Below, one piece after another: positions 47,747 through 57,133 of a DNA stretch of 64,000 bases. The notes beneath the pieces were generated by a model. It worked only from the letters and a program-made list of their open reading frames with translations, was not told where the DNA came from and made no database searches. Source of the DNA: Pseudorhodoferax sp. Leaf265 (GTDB taxonomy: Bacteria; Pseudomonadota; Gammaproteobacteria; Burkholderiales; Burkholderiaceae_C); the NCBI RefSeq assembly GCF_001422365.1, contig NZ_LMMT01000011.1, positions 124,724 through 188,723 of the forward strand. Reading direction: 5' to 3'. The number at the start of each line of letters is the position of its first letter. Within the stretch, counting starts at the first letter, position 1. The translations under genes and the position numbers were made by a program.

Positions 47747-48312
47747 GCACGCCCCCGCAGCACGCCCAGGCGCAGCCGCACCGACAGGCGCGGCGATTCG
47801 GTCGGCCGCTGGCTGGCCAGCGCGCCCTGCAAGCGGATGTCCAGGTCGTCGACCATGACCGCCGGCGACTCCTGCGCCAGCGCGGCCAGCGCACGTTGCA
47901 GGGCCGCGAGGTCGCCTTCCAGGCCCAGCAACACCCCGACGCGGTCGAAGGCCTGTTCCTCGGTCGGCGGCAGCACCTGGCTGCTGCGCACCTGCATGCC
48001 GGCCTGCGCCATGAGCTCGCGCATGCGCTGCTGCACGAGGTTGCCGGTCTGGGCCGCGTCGTCGCTGGCAGGGTAGACCTGGGCGCTGCGCGCCAGCTGC
48101 GCGGCCTGCAGCGCGGCATCGATCTCGCCCCGCTGCGCGACCAGGCCGAGCAGGCGCGCATGGCGGGCCTGCAACTGTTCCAGGCCGGCCTGGGTGCGCT
48201 GGTGCCAGTCGGTCACCTGCCATGCCACCAGGACGAGCGGCAGCGCCATCGCGAGCAGGCCGATGGCCAGCCACGTGCGGTCCTGGCGCTGCCAGCGATT
48301 GCGCGGTTTCAT
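47743..48312 (-). CDS. gspM: Type II secretion platform protein M
   Basis: A 189-residue bitopic protein. Helix at about residues 15-33 (LAIGLLAMALPLVLVAW), then a coiled-coil stretch and a ferredoxin-like domain. The ATG at 48312 overlaps the gspL stop (ATGA). In the platform it partners GspL. Confidence 0.87.
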   Translation of the reverse strand: MKPRNRWQRQDRTWLAIGLLAMALPLVLVAWQVTDWHQRTQAGLEQLQARHARLLGLVAQRGEIDAALQAAQLARSAQVYPASDDAAQTGNLVQQRMRELMAQAGMQVRSSQVLPPTEEQAFDRVGVLLGLEGDLAALQRALAALAQESPAVMVDDLDIRLQGALASQRPTESPRLSVRLRLGVLRGRA

Positions 48313-49403
48313 CGGCTGCCTCCGTCCACGGTGGCAGGTGCTGCGGGTGCCGGGCCACCGCGCGACACCACAGCGAACGCAGCGGGATCGAGCTGGAAAC
48401 TGACCGTGAAGCTCTCGAAGGCGGCGCCGGGCTGCCGCGTCGCGGCCGCGGGCGCGCGCACATTGCGCAGGCCCGTTTGTCGGCCCAGCCCCTGCATGAG
48501 GCTGGCGGCGTCGCCGGTCGTTCCGGAGACCGTCACCACCTCGCCCTGCAGCCGCAGGCTCTGCACGGCCGTCCCGTCGGGCAGCGCCTGCGTCAGCACA
48601 TCCAACACGCGCAGCGGGTCGATCCGGTGTTCCAGCAACTTCGCCGCCGCTGCCAGCGCCTCCTGCGTTTGCACCAGGGCCTCGCGCCGGGCCAGCACCG
48701 GGCGCGCCTGCGCGGCGAGTTCGGCGTGCGCGTGGGTCGCCTGTGCCTGGCGCAGCCACAGCTGCAGGCTGGGGGTCAGCGCCAGCAGCGCGGCCAGCAG
48801 CACGGCCAGTGCCAGCAATGCGCAGCACAGCCGCCAGTGCCGGCGCGCCGCCGCCGCGCGCCGGCCCTCGCCATAGCCCGGCAGCACGATGGGCGGCCCG
48901 TCGTCGGGCCCGACCCAGACCTCCGGCACGGCGGCGCCGTCCAGCCGCGTGCCCAGGCGTTCCAGATGGCTGGCCACCTGCCGGCGCGACGCCAGGGCCA
49001 CGTCGGCCTCGATGGCGCCACTGGCCGTGGTCCGGCGCCGCCAGGCCCAGACCAGGTCCTGCGCGGGGAACGGGTTCCAGCCCTGCACCTGCAACCCCAG
49101 GGCGTGCGCCGCTTCGGACGCCGCCGCACTCGGCAGCACGACGGTGCGCTGCAGCACCATGGCCTGCGGCAGCGCCACGGCCACTGTGGACGGCACGTCG
49201 GCGGGCGGCTGGGCCAGGCGCCCCCGCGCGCCCTGCCAGAACGCGTCCGGTGCATCGGCACGCACCACGCGCACCGGCTGGTCGGGCGCGAGCCAGGAGA
49301 CGATGGGCCAGCCGGACGCGGACTCCCAGGGCCGGCGCAGGGCGGCCCACAGCGCCCCGAGGTCCAGGCCGAACAGACGCAGATCGCGCGAGACGGATGG
49401 CAT
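48309..49403 (-). CDS. gspL: Type II secretion platform protein L
   Basis: A 364-residue protein. An actin-like cytosolic region (1-180, which recruits the ATPase) precedes one membrane helix at about 192-211 (LCCALLALAVLLAALLAL) and a periplasmic ferredoxin-like domain (SLRLQGEVVTVSGTTGDAASL). It starts three bases after gspK and overlaps gspM by four. Confidence 0.87.
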   Translation of the reverse strand: MPSVSRDLRLFGLDLGALWAALRRPWESASGWPIVSWLAPDQPVRVVRADAPDAFWQGARGRLAQPPADVPSTVAVALPQAMVLQRTVVLPSAAASEAAHALGLQVQGWNPFPAQDLVWAWRRRTTASGAIEADVALASRRQVASHLERLGTRLDGAAVPEVWVGPDDGPPIVLPGYGEGRRAAAARRHWRLCCALLALAVLLAALLALTPSLQLWLRQAQATHAHAELAAQARPVLARREALVQTQEALAAAAKLLEHRIDPLRVLDVLTQALPDGTAVQSLRLQGEVVTVSGTTGDAASLMQGLGRQTGLRNVRAPAAATRQPGAAFESFTVSFQLDPAAFAVVSRGGPAPAAPATVDGGSR

Positions 49404-49406
49404 GGT

Positions 49407-50258
49407 TCAGGACACCGGGGCTTGCGCAGGCGCCACCCACTGCTCCGTGTGGAAGGTGCGCCAGGGAAGGCGGGCCTGGGGCTCGGTGCCCAGGTGCACG
49501 TGGTGCGCGACATGCAGCCAGCCGCCGTCGGGCAGCGGCACCCTGGCGTCGATCCGGTAGCGCTGCACCGCGCCGCTCTCCAGGAAGGCGGCAGGCAGGT
49601 CCGTGGTGTCGATGCCGGCATCGCCCGCGTCGCGCGCGGCCGCGATCCGGGCGGCGATGCCCGGGCGGCCACCCGCCAGCACCTCCAGCACCTCCAGCGG
49701 CGCTGCCAGTGCGTTCACCCCGCCGCTGCTGCCGCCGTTGTCCGCCGCCACCAGGGGCGCCAGTCGCGCGTGGAGGTCCAGCCCGATGCCCGGCACGCGC
49801 AGCAGGTCTTCCACCGCCTCGAAGCGCTCGGCGCGGGCACTGGCGGAGCCTGCGCGCCAGGCCAACGTGCGCGCCGCCAGGCTCTGCGCTTCGGGGCGCG
49901 GCAGGCCGCCGGCCACCTCGTACAAGGCGGTGAGCAGGGGGGCACCGGCAGCGTTCAGGTCGATCAGGCCATTGAGCGGCATCACGCGCACCGCCACCGG
50001 TGTCTGCCGGTAGGTCAGCGGCCAGGTCAGCATGCGCGTCGGCGGCGCGTCCAGCACCGCCAGCTGCCGCAGCGCAAGTTGCACGGCCGCGTCGCCGACG
50101 CCGCCGGCCACGGCCAGCGCACGCTGGGTCGACAACACGCGGGCCTCCTGGCGCACGCTGTGCACGAGGCCGACCACGACCAGCGAGATGGCCGCCACGA
50201 TCCACAGCACGGCGACGAGCACCATGCCCTGCGTGCGGGGGCGGCGGGCGTGCCGCAT
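49407..50258 (-). CDS. gspK: Type II secretion minor pseudopilin K
   Basis: A 283-residue minor pseudopilin. The prepilin site is Gly11|Met12 in QGMVLVAVLWIVAAISLVVVG; the +5 Glu of other pseudopilins is lacking, which is typical of GspK. The large C-terminal domain carries SAM-like segments such as NGLIDLNAAGAPLLTALYEVAG and FEAVEDLLRVPGIGL. It shares one base with the gspJ stop. Confidence 0.93.
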   Translation of the reverse strand: MRHARRPRTQGMVLVAVLWIVAAISLVVVGLVHSVRQEARVLSTQRALAVAGGVGDAAVQLALRQLAVLDAPPTRMLTWPLTYRQTPVAVRVMPLNGLIDLNAAGAPLLTALYEVAGGLPRPEAQSLAARTLAWRAGSASARAERFEAVEDLLRVPGIGLDLHARLAPLVAADNGGSSGGVNALAAPLEVLEVLAGGRPGIAARIAAARDAGDAGIDTTDLPAAFLESGAVQRYRIDARVPLPDGGWLHVAHHVHLGTEPQARLPWRTFHTEQWVAPAQAPVS

Positions 50259-50902
50259 CAGCGTCCTCCCCCGTACGACGGATCGCTCGCGAGCGTGGGA
50301 TCGGTGCCCGGCAAAGGGCGCATCTGCACCACCACGGCCGGCCAGGCATCCGACGGCGTGGTGACCGCCAGGGACACGCGGCGCGGCATCGCGTCGGGCG
50401 CGGTCCAATCGTCCACCCAGCGCGAGGGCGTGTGCCGGTCGTCCTCGAAGCGCAGCGCCAGGCGCGTGGCACCGGCCACCAGCAGCAGCGACTCCGCACG
50501 GCCCCAGTCCGGCAGGGCCTCGCCGCGCCAGGCCTGGTAATGCAGCACGAGGCCGGCCGTCTCGATGCCCAGGCGGAAGTGGTGCATGCCGCCTGCACCA
50601 TGGCGCGCGGGAATCACGCCCAGCCACCAGACTTCGTGCGCGCTGCCGGAAAAGTAATGCGCGTCGGGCCGCGCGTCGGACGCCGCGCCCTGCCGCGCCG
50701 ACACCCGCGACAGCACGGTGCGCAGAAAGTCCGACGTGACGCGCATCGCATCGGCGCGCGCCAGCCGGGCATCCACGCCCTGCTCGACCCGCGCCGTGCT
50801 GCGCAGGGCCGAGCCCATGCCCAGCATGAGCAGCGACAGCAGCGCCATCACCACCAGCAGTTCCAGCAAGGTGAAGCCGCGCACGCCACCAGCCTCCTTC
50901 AT
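50258..50902 (-). CDS. gspJ: Type II secretion minor pseudopilin J
   Basis: A 214-residue pseudopilin. Cleavage site Gly9|Phe10 in RGFTLLELLVVMALLSLLMLGMG, with Glu14 at +5. The C-terminal globular part (QMRPLPGTDPTLASD) is typical of GspJ. The ATG at 50902 overlaps the gspI stop. Confidence 0.92.
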   Translation of the reverse strand: MKEAGGVRGFTLLELLVVMALLSLLMLGMGSALRSTARVEQGVDARLARADAMRVTSDFLRTVLSRVSARQGAASDARPDAHYFSGSAHEVWWLGVIPARHGAGGMHHFRLGIETAGLVLHYQAWRGEALPDWGRAESLLLVAGATRLALRFEDDRHTPSRWVDDWTAPDAMPRRVSLAVTTPSDAWPAVVVQMRPLPGTDPTLASDPSYGGGR

Positions 50903-51300
50903 GGTGCGGCTCCCGGCGCGGTGGCGCGCTGCTGCGGCAGCAGGGTCCAGAGTTCGAAGGCACCGGCCTTGCCCGCATCGTCCCAGCGCACCACGATCTG
51001 CACTTCGTGCAGTGGCACCTGGCCGGCGTCCGGCGTCCCGGCGTCGTACGGTGCGCTGCGGACCTGCCAGTCGTGGCCCGCCGAGCGGCCCATCTCGTTC
51101 CATCCTTGCCGCGGCACGTCATCGTGCAGCGCGCGCAGCGACTGGGCGACGAGGATGGCCTGCTGCAGCTGCTCGATGGCACCGACGTTGCGCACGGCGC
51201 CGCCGCTGGCGCGGTACAGCAGCCCCAGGGACATCCCCATGACCGCAAGCGCCACCAGCAGCTCCAGCAGCGTGAAGCCGGCGCTGTGCCGGCGCGTCAT
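50899..51300 (-). CDS. gspI: Type II secretion minor pseudopilin I
   Basis: A 133-residue pseudopilin. Cleavage site Gly8|Phe9 in AGFTLLELLVALAVMGMSLGLLY, Glu13 at +5. A short C-terminal domain follows. Overlaps gspH by four bases. Confidence 0.9.
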   Translation of the reverse strand: MTRRHSAGFTLLELLVALAVMGMSLGLLYRASGGAVRNVGAIEQLQQAILVAQSLRALHDDVPRQGWNEMGRSAGHDWQVRSAPYDAGTPDAGQVPLHEVQIVVRWDDAGKAGAFELWTLLPQQRATAPGAAP

Positions 51301-51779
51301 GGCGCCAGCCCCTCGTGGCTCACCCGGCCGGTCAGCCAGTCCACGCGCAGCCGCGTCCCGGCACCGGAGGCGCGGACCAGCTCGATGCTGCCGCCCGTGG
51401 CCCCGCCGCCCGGCAGGAAGCGGATGGCGGCCTGGCCCGATCCCTGGACCTCGGTGCCGGCCACCACCGCACGCACGCGCAGCGACCGGGGCAGCGGCCG
51501 CAACGCCCGGGCGTCGCTGAGTCCGAAGCCCGCCCGGTCCAGGTCGACGACGAAGCTCAGGGCCCGTCCCTGGGCCATGGCCCGGTGGCGTGCCGAGCGC
51601 AGTTCGCCGGCCATGGCGCGCACCGTGTCGCGGTACTCCGCGCCCTCGCGCAACCGGTCGAACGCGATCGGCATCAGACCCGCCAGCAGCGCCACGATGG
51701 CGAACACCACGAGCAGCTCCACCAGCGTGAAGCCGCGCATGGTGCGCACGCGCAGACGGGGCGGACGGCGGCGGGACAT
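51297..51779 (-). CDS. gspH: Type II secretion minor pseudopilin H
   Basis: A 160-residue pseudopilin. Cleavage site Gly16|Phe17 in RGFTLVELLVVFAIVALLAGL, Glu21 at +5. I place the start at ATG 51779, giving a 15-residue basic leader; ATG 51740 would leave almost none. GYSG-like GSGQAAIRFLPGGGATGGSIEL is typical of GspH. Confidence 0.92.
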   Translation of the reverse strand: MSRRRPPRLRVRTMRGFTLVELLVVFAIVALLAGLMPIAFDRLREGAEYRDTVRAMAGELRSARHRAMAQGRALSFVVDLDRAGFGLSDARALRPLPRSLRVRAVVAGTEVQGSGQAAIRFLPGGGATGGSIELVRASGAGTRLRVDWLTGRVSHEGLAP

Positions 51780-51780
51780 C

Positions 51781-52236
51781 TCAAGGCAGATTGCGGATGT
51801 CCGCCGCCTCGCCCTCCCCCCCCGGCGCGCCGTCGGCGCCCAGCGACAGGATCTCGACGGCGCCGTTCGCGGCGCTGTAGCGGTACGCGTGGCCCCAGGG
51901 ATCGGCGGGCACGCCGGCACCCTTGAGGTAGGGACCGGACCAGCCCGCCAGCGCGCCCGGGCGTGCCACCAGGGCCTGCAGGCCTTCCTCGGTGGTCGGG
52001 TAGCGGCCCACGTCGAGCTTGAAGAGCTCCAGCGACTTGTCCAGGTCGGCGATCTGCACCGCGGCCGTCTTGGCCTTCGCGCCGCCCAGCTGGTTCAGCA
52101 CGCGCGGGCCGACCAGCCCGGCCAGCAGGACGAGGATGGCCAGCACGACCATGAGTTCGATCAAGGTGAAGCCACGGTGGCGCCCAGCTGCACGGGCAGA
52201 CGCACGGACACGGCGGAGTTCAGAGAGCGAGGTCAT
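51781..52236 (-). CDS. gspG: Type II secretion major pseudopilin G
   Basis: A 151-residue major pseudopilin. Cleavage site Gly22|Phe23 in RGFTLIELMVVLAILVLLAGLVGPRVL with Glu27 at +5. The conserved C-terminal domain reads YPTTEEGLQALV and SGPYLKGAGVPADPWGHAYRY. Its first codons overlap the end of gspF by 17 bases. Confidence 0.97.
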   Translation of the reverse strand: MTSLSELRRVRASARAAGRHRGFTLIELMVVLAILVLLAGLVGPRVLNQLGGAKAKTAAVQIADLDKSLELFKLDVGRYPTTEEGLQALVARPGALAGWSGPYLKGAGVPADPWGHAYRYSAANGAVEILSLGADGAPGGEGEAADIRNLP

Positions 52237-53449
52237 TGACGGAAAGAATCCCCAGGAGGATGGAAACGATGATGGCGGCGATCAGCACGCCCAGCAGGAG
52301 GATCAGCACCGGCTCGACCAGCGTCAGCAGCCGCTTGATGCCGGTCTCGACTTCGCGGTCCAGCACCGCGGCCAGTTCCAGCAGCATGGGGGCCACGCGG
52401 CCGGTCTCCTCGCCCACGCGGATCAGGTTGAGCGCCAGCGGCGCGAAGACGCCCGTGCTCTCGGCGGCGCCGGCCAGCCGGCCACCTTGCTTGACCAGCG
52501 CCGGCAGGCGCTCCAGGGCCTGGCGCAGCACGGGGTTGCCCACGGTCTGCGTCGCCACCTGCAGCGCGGCGAGCAAGGGCACGCCATTGGCGAGCAGCGT
52601 GCCGAGCGCGCGCGCGAACAGAGTGGTCTCGTAGCGCAAGGCCAGGGGGCCGACCAGGGGCAGACGCAGCAGCGTCTTGCGCCACCAGGCCGCGCCCGCG
52701 GCGGAGCGCAGCCAGCGCAGTCCCGTCCACCCGGCCGCCAGCACGGCGGTGCCCAGCAGCACGCCGTGCTCGGTGAACAGGTGCGCCAGCTGCACGATGG
52801 CGCGGGTCGGTAGCGGCAGGGCATCGCCCATGTCGGCGAACAGCTGCTCGAACTGGGGCACGACGAAGCCCAGCATGCCCACCACGGACAGCAGGGCGAC
52901 CACCAGCAGGATGGCCGGGTAGATGGTGGCGGAGACCACGCTGTCGCGCAGCGCGCGTTGCCGCTCCATGTGCGCGACCAGGCGTTCGAGCACGGCGGGC
53001 ATCTGGCCGCTGGCCTCGCCCGAGCGGACCATGCTCACGTAGAAGTCGCCGAACTGGCGCGGATGCTGCGCCAGCGCCCGGCTCAGCGGCGCCCCGCCCT
53101 TCACGGCCTCGCTCACCTGTCGCAGCAGCGCACGCACACTGGGCTTGGGGTGCATGTCGATCGACAGGCGCAGGGCCTTGTCCAGTGCGAGGCCGGCCCG
53201 CAGCATGATGGACAGCTCGGAGGTCAGCGCCAGCACGTCCGCGGCCCGCGCCGGCCCTTTCGCCGCGCGCGCGCGGCGCTGGACGGTGCCCGGCGCGGCG
53301 GCGGGCGCAGCGCTGCCATCGTCGATCGCCAGCGGCGTCAGGCCCTGCTGCTGCAACTGGCGCAACACCACGGCCGGCGTCGCGGCGCTGGCCCGGCCCT
53401 GGACCACGGTGCCGGACACGGAGACGGCCCGCCAGGCGAACTCAGGCAT
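52220..53449 (-). CDS. gspF: Type II secretion inner-membrane protein F
   Basis: A 409-residue platform protein with two T2SSF domains and three membrane helices, near residues 170-190, 220-240 and 375-400. Hallmarks: MLRAGLALDKALRL, FYVSMVRSGEASGQM, and NLIRVGEETGRVAPML. It overlaps gspE by eight bases. Confidence 0.96.
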   Translation of the reverse strand: MPEFAWRAVSVSGTVVQGRASAATPAVVLRQLQQQGLTPLAIDDGSAAPAAAPGTVQRRARAAKGPARAADVLALTSELSIMLRAGLALDKALRLSIDMHPKPSVRALLRQVSEAVKGGAPLSRALAQHPRQFGDFYVSMVRSGEASGQMPAVLERLVAHMERQRALRDSVVSATIYPAILLVVALLSVVGMLGFVVPQFEQLFADMGDALPLPTRAIVQLAHLFTEHGVLLGTAVLAAGWTGLRWLRSAAGAAWWRKTLLRLPLVGPLALRYETTLFARALGTLLANGVPLLAALQVATQTVGNPVLRQALERLPALVKQGGRLAGAAESTGVFAPLALNLIRVGEETGRVAPMLLELAAVLDREVETGIKRLLTLVEPVLILLLGVLIAAIIVSILLGILSVNDLAL

Positions 53450-55169
53450 CGCCCTGGTCCTGCACCACGCGGGCGAGTTCGTCGAGCGAGGTCAGGCCCG
53501 CCGCGACCTTGCGCAGCCCGTCCTCGTAGAGCGTGCGCATGCCGTGGCGGCGCGCCAATGCGTGCAGCGCATTGCCGTCGTCGCCAGCGAGGATGGCCGT
53601 GCGCACCGGTTCGTCCAGCACCAGCAGTTCGTGGATCCCCGTGCGCCCGCGGTAGCCCGAGCCGCGGCACTGCGTGCAGCCCACGGCGCGGTAGACGGGG
53701 CCCTGCACGCCGCCGAGCTGGGCCAGGCCGGTGCTGTGGCGCACGGCATCGCCTGGCTCGTAGGCCTGCCTGCAGGACTCGCACAGGGTGCGCACCAGGC
53801 GCTGCGACAGCACGCCGTTGACGGCCGAGGTGATGAGAAAGCCCTCGACCCCCATGTCCTTGAGCCGGATCACCGCCCCAGCGGCCGTGTTGGTGTGCAG
53901 CGTGGACAGCACCAGGTGCCCCGTCAGCGCCGACTGCACGGCGATCTGCGCCGTCTCGCCATCGCGCATCTCGCCGATCATGATGATGTCCGGGTCCTGC
54001 CGCAGGATCGAGCGCAGCGCGCTGGCGAAGGACAGCTTGATCTGCTGGTGCACCTGGATCTGGTTGATGCCCTCGAGCTGGTATTCGACGGGGTCCTCGA
54101 CCGTGATGATCTTGTGCGCGCTCGCATCGATCCGGGCCAGCGCCGCGTACAGCGTGGTGGTCTTGCCCGAGCCGGTCGGCCCGGTCACGAGCAGGATGCC
54201 GTGCGGCCGTTCCAGCAATTGCTGCAGGCGCGCCAGGGTGTCGGCCGCAAAGCCCATGCGCTGCAGGTCGAGCCGGACACTGGCGCGGTCGAGCACGCGC
54301 ATGACCACGCTCTCGCCGTGCACGGTGGGCACGGTGGACACGCGCAGGTCGAGCTCGCGGCCCTTCACGCGCGTGCGGATCCGGCCGTCCTGCGGCAGCC
54401 GGCGCTCGGCGATGTCCAGGTGCGCCAGCAGCTTCACGCGCGAACCCACGGCGGCCGCCAGCCGCGGCGGCACCCGTTCGCCCGCGTGGATCACGCCGTC
54501 GACGCGGTAGCGCACGTGCAGGCCGTCGTCGAAGGGCTCCAGGTGGATGTCGGACGCGCGCAGGTCGGTCACGCGGCCGATGATGGTGTTGACGAGCCGG
54601 ATCACCGGCGCCTCGCTTGCCAGGTCCTTCAGGTGCTCGACGAACTCGGCGCCGTCCAGGCCCTCCTCCAGTCCGTCCGCAGCGGCCTCGCCCGGGGCCG
54701 GCTCGGCCAGGGCTTTCTCGATGTCCGCCTCCAGGGCCAGGTAGGGCCGCACCCGCAGGCCGCTTGCCAGGCCCAGGGCCTGGACCAGGAAGCCATCCTG
54801 CGGCACGGCCATCGCCACATGGAGTTCGCCCTGCTCCACGCGCAGCGGGCAGACGGCGTTGTGGACCAGGAACTGCGGGTTGAGGCCCTCGACTTCCGGG
54901 AGGAAGACAGGGAAGTCGCTCGCCCGCACCACCGCCAGGCCGAGCTGCGCCGACAGCGCCTGCACCAGGTCCGCCTCGGACACCAGGCCCAGCCGCAGCA
55001 GCACGCGGCCGATCAGCCCGCCGAGTTCCTGCTGGGCCGCCAGCGCACGCTCTAGGTCGCGCGCGGTGAACCTTCCTGCCTGCACGAGCAGCGCACCGAT
55101 GCGCGGCCGGCCGCTGTCGGCAGGAGGCGCGTCGGCGGGCGATGCGCCCGGCAGGGTCATCGTGTCCAT
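53442..55169 (-). CDS. gspE: Type II secretion ATPase E
   Basis: A 575-residue hexameric ATPase driving pseudopilus assembly. N-terminal domain (about 1-180), then ASDIHLEP, Walker A GPTGSGKTT (330-338), Walker B DPDIIMIGEMRD (392-403) and the zinc-binding CESC...CTQC set (Cys463, 466, 498, 501). The ATG at 55169 is the first codon of the T2SS operon. The preceding TRAP gene ends only 43 bases upstream with no visible terminator or promoter, so readthrough from the pentonate operon is plausible. Confidence 0.96.
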   Translation of the reverse strand: MDTMTLPGASPADAPPADSGRPRIGALLVQAGRFTARDLERALAAQQELGGLIGRVLLRLGLVSEADLVQALSAQLGLAVVRASDFPVFLPEVEGLNPQFLVHNAVCPLRVEQGELHVAMAVPQDGFLVQALGLASGLRVRPYLALEADIEKALAEPAPGEAAADGLEEGLDGAEFVEHLKDLASEAPVIRLVNTIIGRVTDLRASDIHLEPFDDGLHVRYRVDGVIHAGERVPPRLAAAVGSRVKLLAHLDIAERRLPQDGRIRTRVKGRELDLRVSTVPTVHGESVVMRVLDRASVRLDLQRMGFAADTLARLQQLLERPHGILLVTGPTGSGKTTTLYAALARIDASAHKIITVEDPVEYQLEGINQIQVHQQIKLSFASALRSILRQDPDIIMIGEMRDGETAQIAVQSALTGHLVLSTLHTNTAAGAVIRLKDMGVEGFLITSAVNGVLSQRLVRTLCESCRQAYEPGDAVRHSTGLAQLGGVQGPVYRAVGCTQCRGSGYRGRTGIHELLVLDEPVRTAILAGDDGNALHALARRHGMRTLYEDGLRKVAAGLTSLDELARVVQDQGDA

Positions 55170-55212
55170 GGTGCGTTGCGATCCGGCACTGGCGGCCCTC
55201 GCGGCGTGCGTC

Positions 55213-56493
55213 TCAGCCGATGAACCAGCGCATCGGCACCAGCACGATGGACGGGAACAGCACCATCAGGAACATCATCGCGAATTGGGCCGCCATGAAC
55301 GGCACCACGCCGCGCGTGACCTCGTCCATGCGCATGCGGCCCACGCCGGCCACCACGTTGAGCACCGTGCCCACGGGCGGCGTGATCAGGCCGATGGCGT
55401 TGTTCATGATGAACAGCACGCCGAAGTAGACCGGGTCGATGCCCGCCGCCTTGACCACCGGCATCAGCACCGGAGTCAGGATCAGGATGGTGGGCGTCAT
55501 GTCCATGGCGGTGCCCACCGCCATCACGAGGAACATGATGGCCAGCAGCAGCAGCGTGGGGTGCTCCATGAGCGGCCTGAGCAAGGCCACGAGGTCGCGC
55601 GGGATGTCGGCCACGGTGATGAGCCAGGCGCTGACCATGGCAGCGGCCACCAGGAACATGATCACGGCCGTGGTCTTGGCCGCGCTGATGAAGACCTCGG
55701 TGAGCTGGTGCCAGTGCAGTTCGCGGTAGACCAGCGTGGCCACGAGCAAGGCGTAGACCGCCGCCACGGCGGCCGCCTCGGTGGGCGTGAACACGCCCAT
55801 CTTCAAGCCCACGATCACGATGACGGGCAGGAACAGCGCCCAGGTCGATTCCTTGAGCGCCTGGAGCTTCTCGGCCGTGGTGGCCTTGGGCGGCGGGTTC
55901 ACATGCTCGCGCTGGGACACGAAGTACCAGGTGACGGCGATGGCCAGCCCCATCAGCAGGCCCGGCACGATGCCGGCCAGGAACAGCTTGCTGATGGACA
56001 CGTTGGCCGCCACGCCGAAGACCACGAAGCCGATGGACGGCGGGATCACGGGCGCGATGATGCCGGCCGAGGCGATCAGCCCGCCGGCGCGGGCCTTGTC
56101 ATGCCCGGCCTTGACCATCATCGGCAGCAGCAGCGCGGCCAGCGCGGCGGTGTCGGCCACGGCCGAGCCCGACAGCGCGGCCAGCATGCAGGCCGCGAGG
56201 ATGGCCACGAAGCCCAGCCCGCCACGCTTGTGCCCGACCAGCGTGAGCGCGAGGTTGACGATGCGGCGCGACAGACCGCCGACGTTCATGATCTCGCCGG
56301 CCAGCATGAAGAAGGGCACGGCGAGCAGCGGGAAGCTGTCGGCGCCGTTGATGACGTTCTGCGCCAGGATCTGCGCGTCGAACAGGTCCAGGTGCCACAT
56401 CAGCGCGACGCCGGACACCAGCAGCGCGTAGGCGATCGGCACGCCCACGGCCATGGCGGCCAGCAGCGATCCGAGGAAGATGAAAACGGTCAT
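55213..56493 (-). CDS. TRAP transporter large membrane subunit, DctM family
   Basis: A 426-residue membrane subunit with 11-12 helices. It starts with FIFLGSLLAAMAVGVPIAYALLVSG, contains SGSAVADTAALAA and PPSIGFVVFG, and ends with MNNAIGLITPPVGTVLNV. Start ATG 56493, 44 bases after the DctQ stop. It is the sibling of 14298-15575. As the last gene of the sugar-acid operon it completes a TRAP importer with the DctP (60267) and DctQ (56538) proteins. Confidence 0.95.
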   Translation of the reverse strand: MTVFIFLGSLLAAMAVGVPIAYALLVSGVALMWHLDLFDAQILAQNVINGADSFPLLAVPFFMLAGEIMNVGGLSRRIVNLALTLVGHKRGGLGFVAILAACMLAALSGSAVADTAALAALLLPMMVKAGHDKARAGGLIASAGIIAPVIPPSIGFVVFGVAANVSISKLFLAGIVPGLLMGLAIAVTWYFVSQREHVNPPPKATTAEKLQALKESTWALFLPVIVIVGLKMGVFTPTEAAAVAAVYALLVATLVYRELHWHQLTEVFISAAKTTAVIMFLVAAAMVSAWLITVADIPRDLVALLRPLMEHPTLLLLAIMFLVMAVGTAMDMTPTILILTPVLMPVVKAAGIDPVYFGVLFIMNNAIGLITPPVGTVLNVVAGVGRMRMDEVTRGVVPFMAAQFAMMFLMVLFPSIVLVPMRWFIG

Positions 56494-56537
56494 GGGCAAA
56501 AATTCCAGATCAGGGCCAGGTTGCAGCGCGCGTCAGG

Positions 56538-57125
56538 TCAGGCACGCGGCCTGGCGTCGCCGTGCGGCAGGCTGGTGGCCACGGCCGCCAGTTCCTCGGA
56601 TTCGGAGATGCGCACCAGCTCGCTGTCCGGCATGCGGCCCGTGACGATGCGCAAGGCGTCCAGCGCCAGCAGCAGGCCGGCGCCCACCGCGAAGACCACG
56701 CCGGAGGCGTAGAAGATCGCCGTGGAGGCACCCGTGACCGGCGCCGTCACATCCATGTTGATGCGCGTCTGCTCCAGCGCGCCGCTGAGCAGCAGCCAGG
56801 TGCACCACAGCATCAGCCCGTAGCTGATGGCCAGGCAGATGCGCTGGCCCATGGGCGGCAGCCGGGCCAGCAGGAAGTCCGTGCCCAGGTGTCCGCGTTC
56901 GCGCACCGCCACGATGGCGCCCAGGAAGGTGATCCACACGAACAGCCAGCGCGACACCTCCTCGCTGATGGCGATGCCGGAATTGAAGGCGTAGCGCAAA
57001 ACCACGTTGCCGAAGACCATGAGCACCATCACGGCCAGCGCCAGCGCGATGAGCAGGTTGATGCACCGGCAGCTGCGGTCGATCAGGGAATCCAACACGG
57101 TTCGTCTCCGTTCTTGTTCTGTCAT
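56538..57125 (-). CDS. TRAP transporter small membrane subunit, DctQ family
   Basis: A 195-residue protein with four predicted helices. The family signature reads VMVLMVFGNVVLRYAFNSGIAISEEVSRWLFVWITFLGAIVAVRERGHLGTD. It starts eight bases after the FAH-family gene. The C-terminus (DSELVRISESEELAAVA) resembles the first DctQ, at 15572, so the two TRAP systems are paralogous. Confidence 0.94.
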   Translation of the reverse strand: MTEQERRRTVLDSLIDRSCRCINLLIALALAVMVLMVFGNVVLRYAFNSGIAISEEVSRWLFVWITFLGAIVAVRERGHLGTDFLLARLPPMGQRICLAISYGLMLWCTWLLLSGALEQTRINMDVTAPVTGASTAIFYASGVVFAVGAGLLLALDALRIVTGRMPDSELVRISESEELAAVATSLPHGDARPRA

Positions 57126-57133
57126 CGCTGGGT

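Noticed and set aside
47743-50601. 952-codon minus-strand frame spanning gspM to gspJ
   Set aside because: Only its final 190 codons are gspM; the rest reads gspL, gspK and gspJ out of frame.
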